The notes beneath the pieces were generated by a model that worked only from the letters and a program-made list of their open reading frames with translations, was not told where the DNA came from and made no database searches. DNA of 64,000 nucleotides from Taenia hydatigena (taxonomy: Eukaryota; Platyhelminthes; Cestoda; Cyclophyllidea; Taeniidae): NCBI GenBank assembly GCA_036345935.2, contig JADWOT020001449.1:1-64000 (forward strand), written 5' to 3'. The position numbers were made by a program, and so were the translations under genes. Positions 1-10,164 of this stretch are shown one piece after another (position 1 is the first letter of the stretch; each line of letters begins with the position of its first letter).

Positions 1-458
1 ATGACTGTGATGTTTTATATCTTGATTATCCGGATTTGGAACATGGGGATTGTCGACACCTGAATGCCGTAGCCGATGGTATCACGCCAAAACAAACGCT
101 TGTTGTGACAGGCTCGGTGTAGCAAACGTTGGATCTCCTCTCGAACTTGGACTGCAAAAGTGGCAAAGCAAACGGACGATCAATTTAGTGTAGATGGTGC
201 AGTGGACCTGTCTCCATGTCATACGGAGAGGAAGTTTAGCTTTATGAGTTCTAGCATGTTCATGATTAGTTGGTCTATGGCGCATTTGACAAAGGGCTTA
301 AAAGCCTCGAAATTAGTGCCATACAATGACGCTTAAAAAGACCCTTTCTTTTTATCACTGCATTAGGTGAATTGGGAAAAAATAGGAGAAATTTGGAATT
401 ATGAGGCCTTAAGTAATATATTAGTCCGCCCATTCGTGGACTATGATGATGCGTCTTT
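1..458. repeat. Near-identical inverted copy of 11294-11751 (copy B'')
   Basis: This segment is the reverse complement of 11294-11751. Paired coordinates sum to 11752 throughout, so there is no net insertion or deletion. Only a handful of single-base differences are visible, and the 67-codon frame at 82-285 (minus) translates identically to that at 11467-11670 (plus). The window starts inside the copy, so its left limit is unknown. Its right limit coincides with the start of the large inverted repeat at 456. This copy is far closer to block B than B is to B', which implies a recent duplication or an assembly artefact. Confidence 0.95.
3..122 (+). pseudogene. Fragment of the B/B' duplicated gene (third copy)
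   Basis: The plus strand reads the same peptide as the B'-block ORF around its motif DYDC...LYLDYPDLEH, followed by HLNAVADG and LVVTGS, then a TAG stop where B' has a tryptophan codon region. It is the inverted counterpart of the 11630-11749 part of the block-B pseudogene. The window edge truncates it, so the upstream part of the gene cannot be judged. The product is unknown. It is treated as a pseudogene fragment because the near-identical block-B copy is broken. Confidence 0.55.
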
Positions 459-1536
459 GATGCATCAGATGGATTTCGCGTCTTACGTATATTTAGCTAA
501 TGGAGAACAATGCACTCCTCTAATATTCCTGATGGATATTCATCATTACTCGCAATTTTGATGAGAGTCGATTCCATTAGAAAGCAAATCATAGCATGCG
601 GAGAAAAAGACCATCCGCGGCATAGTGGCTGTATGCACTTGGCTTCCTTTTGCAATAAAAGTACAAGCATTTGCGCTAATCATGTAAGACAGTAAAATTA
701 ATATAAGCAAGCTTGTTTCATCAGGTCACATCTCTTGTCTCCTGATTGAAGTGAGGCGTCGACGCAACGGACTTCTTGTATGGCCCCTTCCGGTCATTCG
801 ACTTGTGTCTGAATATCCCTAACCTCTAATCCATTTTACAGCCGTCAAACATTTGGATATTTGACGACTCGGCTTCATTGTGGAAGAGCAAGTTGCACGC
901 AAGTGTTGAGCCACATTCACATTAAAATGGCTGCCTACTTCTAAGTAAAACTAGTCATTCATTCATTCATTCATTCTTGCGAGTTTCGCTTCGATAATAA
1001 TGACCTAACAGTGTTACTCCTGTGAGTTGTAACTTGACTAGTTTTACTTAGAAGTAGGCAGCCATTTTAATGTGAATGTAGATCAACACTTGCGTGCAAC
1101 TTGCTCTTCCACAATGAAGCCGAGTCGTCGAATATCCAAATGTTTTACGGCTGTAAAATGGATTAGAGGTTAGGGATATTCAGACACAAGTCGAATGACC
1201 GGAAGGGGCCATACAAGAAGTCCGTTGCGTCGACGCCTCACTTCAATCAGGAGACAAGAGATGTGACCTGATGAAACAAGCTTGCTTATATTAATTTTAC
1301 TGTCTTACATGATTAGCGCAAATGCTTGTACTTTTATTGCAAAAGGAAGCCAAGTGCATACAGCCACTATGCCGCGGATGGTCTTTTTCTCCGCATGCTA
1401 TGATTTGCTTTCTAATGGAATCGACTCTCATCAAAATTGCGAGTAATGATGAATATCCATCAGGAATATTAGAGGAGTGCATTGTTCTCCATTAGCTAAA
1501 TATACGTAAGACGCGAAATCCATCTGATGCATCAAA
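456..1536. repeat. Large inverted repeat, ~502 bp arms with 77 bp loop
   Basis: Arm 456-957 is the reverse complement of arm 1035-1536. Paired positions sum to 1992 along the whole length, so the arms are colinear without net indels. Identity is about 98-99 percent; differences are visible around 848-870 and 909-913. The 61-codon frame at 510-695 (plus) is repeated exactly at 1297-1482 (minus). The loop (958-1034) contains the ATTC microsatellite. No coding capacity is evident. It could be a foldback or MITE-like element, a hairpin-mediated inverted duplication, or an assembly artefact. No target-site duplication is seen. Confidence 0.95.
957..976. repeat. (ATTC)5 microsatellite
   Basis: Five tandem ATTC units lie at the inner edge of the left arm of the large inverted repeat. 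They form part of the hairpin loop and are not mirrored in the right arm. Confidence 0.9.
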
Positions 1537-1679
1537 CCCGCCATATAATCAACAACGCGGAGACTCTCTTTCTCTTTTAAAATTACGTGGTTCCGACCAC
1601 AGAAGAGGATAATGAAAAGAATAAAAGAAATTGCATTCAATAAAGTTTTGCCATCACAGCATTACCTTGATTCAACTAC

Positions 1680-1917
1680 CTAGAAGTTTTGAACGCGAGT
1701 GAATGGGTTTCATTTGGCAATTGCCGTTGCGAATTGAATGCCAATTGATGGTATAAATCATAAGCCCAGCCTCAACGCAAGTAAAGAGTTGACGTAGCTT
1801 CTTCACTAACTCAGTGGCAGTAGAATCCTCCCTTACAGACGTATGCGAAGAAAGGGTCTCTTCTCCACCACACGCGTTGCAGAAAATCAGCCGTGAGTGG
1901 CCAAGAGGCAAGTGGAG
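1680..1917 (-). CDS. Candidate internal exon, unknown protein
   Basis: The frame is open on the minus strand from a good acceptor (GTTTTACAG, just above 1917) to a possible donor G|GTAGTT at 1680; the next in-frame stop follows closely. It reads about 79 residues, with a CxxC pair early (CNACGG), a helical-looking middle (ELVKKLRQLF) and a hydrophobic stretch (AGLMIYTI). Phase 0 entry, phase 1 exit. It starts about 140 bp outside the inverted repeat. No family was recognised. A chance ORF remains possible. Confidence 0.35.
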
Positions 1918-2059
1918 CTGTAAAACAAGTCCTATGGAAAGTCTTGATATTCAATTCATCATTTACACTCAAGCCCCTCAAAAATCACTCAGCGACCAAA
2001 AAAATTCACAAGGAAACCGGAAAATACCAAGTAAGTTCCCCAACTGTTCTTGGAGCTAG

Positions 2060-3160
2060 TTGGATTGTGTGATTTACTTCGACAGAAACGTTAACTGATT
2101 TAGCCAACTCAGTGACTATGGGAGACTAAACAATTCGTCCAACAGGCCTTGGGTCCTCAAGACACCGGCTGTGAGAATTCGTATTCAGTAAAATATGAGC
2201 CATGAGATTGCACCTGGCAAAATTATCAGAGTTTATCTGCGATGTGCCCGTTGGATATTGCATTCATAAGAACACTGTGTGAACAAGGGAGCGATTCACA
2301 CAGGCGTTAATTTTCAACCCAGTGCCGTGGGAACACTAGGCATAAACTTGGCCTCCTACCAGTTGCATTGCCATTTGGAGGCCCATTTGCCCCCTTGATC
2401 GCTCTTATTACGATGTGTGTAGCAGTAACAATGATGGATATTAAGTTATTTTTCATTTTATGAGAAGAATAGACAGATTGGATTAGGCTATGCACTTTGG
2501 TAAGATTTCGAATCGAAGTTGATCCCACTACACCGCTCTCAATCCTTTCTGGAAACGAATAATCAGCACATTTTATACTGTCGTAATATCGCACATAAGA
2601 AAAATATTCCTGCAAGAACCTTAAACAGAACCGCTAATCGCTATTTGAAATCCTGCAGCTTGGTGCCTTCCAACTGCTGGAGGTATCAATTATCCAGATA
2701 GCTCTATATCTATGCTTCAAGGAGCCCGTTGAATCCCAATACTTTTGATCATAAGAATGGCGATTTTAGTCCCACAATTTATCCTTCCCTTTTATCATTC
2801 CAGTGTTATATGGCCGTTTTCGTATTAACAAGACTTCGTGAGCAGCTTCACAAAAGCCTATACCAGGATGGCGTTTATTCTCAAGGTGTAGAGTTAGGGA
2901 GTTGATGATTATATCACTAATTATGGGAGTTTAAGCGGCTACACAAACACGCAAGTAGAGCTGCCGATTGCATGCTTTCCCAGCCTCTGCCTCATTTCCA
3001 GCCCATTTTTCCCATCCTCAACTTATTCCATTGCGTTTAACTACACTTGCATGCACAAACGCGCCTTATCTTCTGCGTGGGGGATAAGCGCACTCAATAC
3101 GTGAGAGGGCGATTTATTCTCATTAAGCATGTATAAGTGACAGAATCAGAAAAGAAGCAG
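2060..3160. other. Non-coding stretch, nothing recognised
   Basis: AT-rich sequence with only short overlapping frames on both strands. The 102-codon minus frame at 2307-2615 has no supporting splice signals or motif. No repeat partner was found in the window. Confidence 0.5.
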
Positions 3161-3366
3161 GTTCTAGCACAGAGGCGCATCGCTCTGGTGGCTTGATACC
3201 TCAGCGCCTGCAAAGGAATGCGATGACTGGCCTTGGACAGTTGCATGTACCTGTGCGCTTGTGCGAGGAGAGAAAAACCTCTCCTTTTGGCCATCCTTTC
3301 TTCTTCACTCTACCAACTGTATTGCAACTGGCTATTTTATTTTGCATTTGTGTGATGCTGAAGTAG
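3161..3366 (+). CDS. Candidate terminal exon with C-terminal hydrophobic segment
   Basis: After AAGAAGCAG at 3152-3160 the plus strand is open for 67 residues to a TAG at 3364. The composition is balanced, with a polar first half and a final hydrophobic stretch of about 20 residues (from PFFFTLPT to CICVMLK) that could be a membrane anchor. The acceptor lacks a clear polypyrimidine tract, so support is weak. No family was recognised. Confidence 0.25.
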
Positions 3367-4004
3367 CTGCGTTGCTGTGCTCAGTAAAACTTATTTATGC
3401 AATTTATGCTTCATCCATTTCATCTGCGTTGTTAAGAACAAATTTTCGTTTTAATTACAAATGATGCGTGTAATTTAGCTTTACTGGCACCGCTTTCATC
3501 ACAATCTGCTCTTCCAACTACCTCACTTTCGTATTTCGATTCTCAATTTCTAGTCTACACCTTGTGTGTCAAACCTGTCCGTCTGCAGAAAGGCCTGATA
3601 GCAATGATTCTCATATCAAATTTTGACTTTTCAAAGTTCACTCACAATTCATTAGGGCTAATTGCATAAACAGCTAGAAACATGAAAGCTTCTGCAAGGT
3701 ACTGTTTAATTGGTCCTTTATCTGTCACTGTTTCATTTCACTAGTGCCCCTCTCCTCCGATCGCTTTAATTTTCGTTGAGGCGAAAATTATGAATGGTTG
3801 CTTTCTATGTTAAGGATAACAAAAAATACACTTGCTTCCGTAGAGTTTTACAGCGTTCGCCGAACCCATTCTGAGCCTCTAACTGTGCCTGCTTTTTGAG
3901 GTGCGTAATTTGGTTCTAAAAGACATGCTATTACAAAGTAAACGCCTTAGACTGCATCTTATTTGCTTGACTGGCGCAACATTTAAGGGATCTGGTATTC
4001 ATAA

Positions 4005-4232
4005 GGTAGAGGAAGTGTCTTGGAGTCAACTAATCATGTGTTAGATCCCTTGCTAACTACACTTGAATGTGTCGCACTTTCGACTGAAAGTGTGATGTTG
4101 CCACCGATGGAAACCAAAAAATGTTGGTTTGTCTTGATGATCATCTCATTAGTTCTGTTCACCTACTTCATTTGCAAGTCAGAAAGGGTGCGAATCACTG
4201 CCGTTTGCTGTACCAACAATTTAGTATCTTGA
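4005..4232 (+). CDS. Candidate exon with one membrane segment
   Basis: A plus-strand frame runs from just after an in-frame TAA to a TGA at 4230. It contains a clear hydrophobic segment (CWFVLMIISLVLFTYFIC) followed by basic residues (KSERVR), the pattern of a single transmembrane helix with a positive cytosolic flank. A weak acceptor (CATAAG) precedes it. There is no homology to name it, and no neighbouring exon can be joined with confidence. Confidence 0.25.
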   Translation, partial: GRGSVLESTNHVLDPLLTTLECVALSTESVMLPPMETKKCWFVLMIISLVLFTYFICKSERVRITAVCCTNNLVS

Positions 4233-4239
4233 CGATAAT

Positions 4240-6800
4240 GTTGCTGGTCAACAGAGAAGCACGTACAAATGGATGTGGTTAAAGCGTACTTGACAAGTAT
4301 TGAGTCAGCATTGAAGCGAATAGGGCTGCAAGGCCGAGGCCGATTTGAATGAACAATCAAAGTAGGAGCAATGAAGAAAATCCAGCGTCTTACAATGGAA
4401 ATATTGATAGTGTTATTTGCGTAGGTACGAGCTAGACCTTAATAGAAATAGAATTTCGTTAAAACTTACAAATGCCGAATTAATGTCCAACCTGAAAACG
4501 CATTTGAATGCTAATGCAACGGATGGAATTGTACTAAATCCTTAGCTTTATTGACAATATCAAGCAAAACACTGGGAACTTGCCTGATTAAAGGCTGTGA
4601 AATTAAGGACCAGTTTTTTGAGGCACCGAAGTGCTAAGTGTCCACTGGTCTCGCCTTCTAGTCGTGCCTTCAAGGCGAAGCTATAAACTGCAGAAAAACA
4701 AGTGGTCTCGCATTCGACTATCAAGATCTACCTCCCAGCGACCGCTCCACGACCACCCATCTCGTCTTTGTTCGCTAGCGCTTATTTTAATTAATGCGCC
4801 TGTGGAACGAGCCTGAAGGATCGATCGCCCTTGACTATTAAATGACATGCGTGAAATGCATGTGATACAAAAGAGTGATTGCCCATTTCAAGCGACGGCA
4901 GCCACTACTTTCTAAAATCAACCAGAATCATTGTGGAAAGAAAGAGACATCACATTAATGTACGGGTGCTATTAAATTCTTAGAAGCTACTGTTTGCAAA
5001 TGCTGATCTCTATTACAGCGAAACCATACACAATGGACAATCAGTTGCTACAATTTGGCGCATCCACACTCCCTAGTTACTCACATTTTGCAGCCAAGCT
5101 GTCTACTGTGGCCAGCAGCACACGACTTACTAAGGTCCTTCTTGCACGCTTCTCTGCGCTGTGGAATGGACATCAGGTTAGGCGATCAGTGGGATCCCGA
5201 CCACGTGAACACAAGCCAAATTCGAAGCAGTCGGTAGGTAAGTATGGCAGATTTTATGTAGATCTCAATCGCTTCCCCTAGTCTCACCATCTGCAGTCCG
5301 CAATGCAAAAAGCATATGAAAGTTCCACTTAACACTATTTTTCCAGGCACGCCTTCGTTTTCCACAGTGCTTTCAACAGCACACTATTTTACTAACACTT
5401 CCATACCAAAAAAATCAAAGCACCTCTCCTGGCTGCGCTATGGGTGTGAATGCAGGCAAAGTGTCTCCACATCTACGTCTCTAAACAAGGAAAATAATTT
5501 GATGACGCTAGGCTTAAAACAAACGAAATTACATGGACAAAAATGGGTGAAAAACTCTACAATGTGGAATTGAATCAACCTAGCCAAAGGGCTAGATGTT
5601 TCCGTCAAACAAAACATAGACGTCAGGTTGAAATGGTTGCATTTCACGACCAGACACACTTCAACCGCATCAACTTGTCCACCCAGACATGTTGGTTTCG
5701 TGGTCCTACTGAAAAGCAACAAGTAGAGGCGGTTGAGTGGGAGGGAGAATCGTAATACTGAGTCGACTGCAACAGATTTTAAAGACAGTGCACCACTGCG
5801 TTTGCTTGTAAATTTGCGATTCACCCCATCATTACAAAATCTATGGAAAAGGAGCACAAGTTTTGGAAGCAAACATAGGGACCACATCAGGGCCATCAAG
5901 ACCTAGACATTCAACCATGCAAAGAACATATAAGTCCATTAACGATGGCTGACCGGCCGACAAAACGAATGAGTTTGTGCCGATGATAGGCCTTCACCCC
6001 TCCGTGGTGATGGAGGGAGGTATAAAAGAAGGGCAAAGAGGAAGGATAAAAGAGGTGTCCCCTTTAGAATCCCTGAAATTCAAGCATTTCTGACTCGCGA
6101 GAATGCAGCAGTTTTGATAGACCCGTGCTGTCAGTAGACAAGTGTGTGTAGTACATAAACTCAGAGGACACACCTTATACACCAGCCAAGGTAAATTAGA
6201 GTGAGAAGTTGGAGGAAGAAGGAGGGGTAGCACTGAGTTGGATAGATGGGTCAGGAGACTGATGTATAGGCCGGTCGGTCAGGGTATGGGTGGACGGCTA
6301 GGTAAGCGGATAAAGATGCAGTACAAAGTGACACTGTCCATTGCAATAAATGAATGTGATGCTCTAGTCACCTAAGAGGGTTGGCAAAGGCCCTAAACAG
6401 CCTGCAGTGACACTGGAAGGAACACAGTAACGAAATTAGCCTCGTTCAAGGACTACACTAGCCAGAGAACCACCCCTCGTTCATTACTAGAAACACCTAA
6501 ACACATAAGTAAAAGCCATCTTTAAAGGTCTACCAGTACAAGAGGGTAAAAGCATTGAAAACGTTATTACTAAATGGTGCAAAAAACCTATGAAAAAATG
6601 CCTTTCCTATTCAACTCAAAATTTGAGTAAGAATCGACCACTAGATAAGAATGCAGTCTCATTCAAGGTCGAGTGACGTAAAATAGACCTCTGGACGGTT
6701 TCGGGCTACGTAGAAGTACTAATTATGAATAACCAGAGGCCAGTGATAGGATTCTACTGTAATTCAAGGTCAGATGACGCCATAATGTACAATATAGGAA
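4240..6800. other. Non-coding stretch with overlapping frames, no recognised gene
   Basis: This includes a 153-codon minus frame (5438-5899) and a 95-codon plus frame (4994-5281). Neither has convincing splice signals, motifs or a second copy. A TATAAAAG box-like string occurs near 6021 with no downstream gene to support it. No repeats within the window were detected here. Confidence 0.45.
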
Positions 6801-6804
6801 GCTA

Positions 6805-9705
6805 GGCCTCATTTTTAAGTTTGATTGCGTAATTTTATAGCCCCGGAGAGCCTTTGAAGTCAATTGGCGCCCTATACATCGTGTTTTGGACTTGAAGCTC
6901 ACGTGGCCTCTTTACGGTGCAAAAAATTTAAATGGAATCAAGAATCATGGACATTTGGAATCATTTTAGTGCTTGCACTTACCACCACTGCCCTTCTAAT
7001 TAATACAAGGCAGCCGCTCACTCTCTTCTCTACTCTCCTCTCCCTCCCCAACACTTCGCATTCGATAGCAAATTTTTGACAAAATTTATAACCACTTATC
7101 GGGTAGACTTCCTTAATGCTTTCTATTTAGTTAATCCTACCCTTAAACTTATCAACTTCTATTTCAGTGCTTTCTCACCTCACATTAGCGACACACTCTT
7201 ATCTACATTTTTACAAATCAGCAGAGTTTTCTTCCATTCTTTTTCTCCTTTTAACTCTCTTCTTCCCACCCACGTGGACCTACTTATTTACTCGTCACCT
7301 CACCTTTACCTCTTTCCACCCACCACTATCACAACTTCTGACCATCCCTTCTACCCCATCACCTCGATTGCATTCAATATACTTTCTTTCCTCCCTTCTT
7401 TCTATCTTTTCCATCCTCTTATTCCAATCCTGTTTCTTTTCTTTGATTTTATTTTAGCAATTAAAACAAAAATAAGAGTCCCTTTATTCCTTCCTCCCTA
7501 CCTATCACTACGATGGATCTATACCAAGAAGAACCAAACAATTATATAAGGAATGTCAAATACTTCTCCTTTTTTGCTCATGTTTTTGAATTCACCAAGT
7601 CCTCCTCCACTCTATTTCCTCCTTTCACCATCATTTCTACCATCGCTCATACATGACGCACGCATTTATTCACTTATTATTTGCCTCTTTCCTGTCCTCC
7701 TTCCCGACTCGATCATGTGCACCATATTCTTCTAATCCCTTCCGCCTCTCTCGTTTTTGGGTCCTATGTAAGTGAGAAACTACCAATTTCCATGCCTTTA
7801 TTCCTCTATTCATTTATTGTTGGCGAATCCTCTTATTCGCTTCCCTTTCGGTCTCTATTTAATAATAAGCAGGACTATAAGTTATTAAACGACCACCTTT
7901 CTCTTCGTACAGGGTTCCACCTCATAATTTTTTAACTTTAATCTCACCGTCATACACATATGACACACACTTGTACCAACAATTTACCATTATCTTCCAC
8001 TCCCTTTCATATCCCCATCACTGATGCTTTTTTAAAGTCTCATACATATTTACATGCATCACTGCCCCTCTCTCACTATCCAATCACCCAACATTCTCTC
8101 CTTTTCTCCTCCATTCCCCATCCCTGCCTCCCTGCCTCCACTTCATTCACACAGACAAACGCTCGCCTCCATTCTCCATTTCTTTCTTTTAATTTATCGT
8201 CCTAGAGGTCATGTCCTTCTCTTCTTTTCTTTGCTTTTTCTTTTTTCTTTTATTTATTCATTTATTCACCGGAGACGTCTTCAACCTCCCTCTTCTTCTT
8301 TTGCCACTTCTATTTCTTCCTCCTTTATTGTCACAAATACGCAAGCACACACTCGCACCAGCTAGCAACAAAATCATGTCCTCCTCTTTAACAGGAAGGA
8401 AATCAGGACTGGCAGCCAGACAGGTCCTACTCAAACCTTTCCCTTGTCAATACAATCTATGCCGTAATCTCTACGTGCATCGCAGCTACTACGACAAGGA
8501 TGTCCATCCAACCAAAATACGCATAGCCCCATTAGTTTTGTCTGATCGACTAACCAGCCTGATGAATGCATTCAAAGTAGTGGCAAGCGTCCAACTCTTG
8601 TAAACGTTGTCTTCTCAGTAGTAAGTTATGTGGAAACATAGATTCCTAACTACGAACAGTTTTAGGGATCCTTTTATGATTTTGGCAGTGTCGAACTCTA
8701 GCACTCGTCTCATTCGCCATCACCAGATCAGACCAGGTCTTCTTCACCTAGGCAGATGGAATGCTGCTACTGAGAAGATATTGAGTAAAAGCACAACTCT
8801 GTCAAAAATATTGCCTTCCTTTATGAATTTGCATTAAATATTTCATATGACATGCTCAAACAAACTTGCAGTTGAACGTGGTGACTGCTAGTACAGGGCT
8901 TTACTTGGTTGGCTCAATTTAGCCTATCGACACGCAACTCGCCTGGTGCGCACTCCCACCTTTCACCGGCTTTTGGTTAATGCCACCCTGTAGGAAGGGA
9001 AAAGTTGTTGTTTAATACCTTGTTGTCTTGCTAATTTTAAAGGAAAAGGGCAGAAGGAAAAAGATTATTCAAAGACGCTCGCACCAACGCATTGTGTGTT
9101 TCTTTTGGTCTCTGCTTCGACACACTCGAAATGCATGATTTATTACCGTGAGAGGCATCTTTTAGTAAACTATTAGCAGTTGAATTTTAAAAAAAAGGAA
9201 GAGGTGGATTAAGAAAAGGAATGGTAGGAAGAAACGATGAAAAGAGAAAGGGAAGAAAGAGCCTTTATTATTGTCAGTAAAAAGCCAGGTCTCATCCCGC
9301 TCTTCTGATTGTTTAAGTAGTCACCCAGAAAATCTCTCTGGGAAAAAATGGAACTTGTGAGTCCAAGTCTAGCTACCCTGCTCAACCGCACAGGTTCTAG
9401 CTTGAGGCTGAATTGAATAACCTGATTCCTTTCTTAGAGTCATCTATACAACAGTAACTCATCTCGCATCCATCTAGACGCATACCACCTCCTTCGCAAG
9501 AAGAATCAAACTGTCTGGATGAAGGACTGATAGCAAGAACAGCAAATGCCAGCGATTTTCGAGCCATCTGCGAAGAACGAATAAATTCAGCAGTCTAAAG
9601 TAGTGTATTGATCAAAAGATGTGTCAGGCATTCGTGGTGTGGCACAACTAGTATTGAAAGGCAATGGTTGTGGAAGGGTTGTGCACTCACACTACTCACG
9701 TAGGC
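6805..9705. repeat. Duplicated block A (inverted partner 16370-19425)
   Basis: The reverse complement aligns along its whole length with 16370-19425, at roughly 80 percent identity by eye. Anchors include 6840-6960 with 19250-19400, 7020-7100 with 19110-19220, 8370-8430 with 17740-17800, 8660-8760 with 17400-17500, 9430-9560 with 16530-16640, and 9655-9690 with 16380-16410. Positions 7000-8370 are strongly pyrimidine-rich on the plus strand. Open frames there differ in position between the two copies, so the long pyrimidine-encoded ORFs are not conserved. Confidence 0.9.
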
Positions 9706-9978
9706 TTTATCGCCTTCATGCACCCCCACGCCGTTAGTAGGCGCATTACATTGTTGGTCGCCCTCTCTTTACGATGTACAATGCAATTTACTCACATACA
9801 AGACATTCCATGTCCTCCGGATAATTCCGTGGTCACCGATATGTGACGCCCGAGGAGTGTGGGCCATTCCACCAAGACAGTGTCCCACATTAATGACGCT
9901 CAGCATTGCAACTAGCCGTTTTTGCAACAAAACGAACGTATACTGCCACTACCTGAGAGGCTAACATTGCTTTTGTAG

Positions 9979-10121
9979 GTCTCCAACTTGCCCACGGTTG
10001 GTTCAACCAAAAATTGTACTCCGAAATCCAAATACTTGGTGTTGCCGGTGCTTCGTATGTACCCTCAGAGGACTTAGAAAAGACAGCACGGTTTCTGGCA
10101 CCTTACCGTGCCAATGAATAA
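9979..10121 (+). CDS. Candidate terminal exon between blocks A and B
   Basis: After an acceptor-like CATTGCTTTTGTAG ending at 9978, the plus strand encodes 46 residues to a TAA at 10119. The peptide is protein-like: LAHGWFNQKLYSEI, then ILGVAGASYVPSEDLEKTA, ending LAPYRANE. It lies in the unique ~460 bp between blocks A and B and has no counterpart beside A' or B'. The family was not recognised. It may belong to a gene whose other exons are outside the duplications. Confidence 0.4.
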
Positions 10122-10164
10122 ACTCATTAGGTCTGCTGCTCAGCAGAAGGTTGGCTATTCTGGT

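Noticed and set aside
510..695. Identical 61-codon ORFs at 510-695 and 1297-1482
   Set aside because: They are identical only because they sit on opposite arms of the inverted repeat. There is no independent evidence of coding.
5438..5899. 153-codon minus-strand ORF
   Set aside because: Long for chance, but without motif, splice support or second copy, and the plus strand is partly open as well. Not enough to call a gene.
6019..6030. TATA-box-like TATAAAAG
   Set aside because: No transcription unit or first exon could be placed downstream, and such strings are expected by chance in AT-rich DNA.
7076..7549. 157-codon plus-strand ORF
   Set aside because: It lies in a strongly pyrimidine-rich tract (Phe/Leu/Ser/Pro-only translation), and the corresponding frames in block A' are at different positions, so the frame is not conserved between the duplicates.
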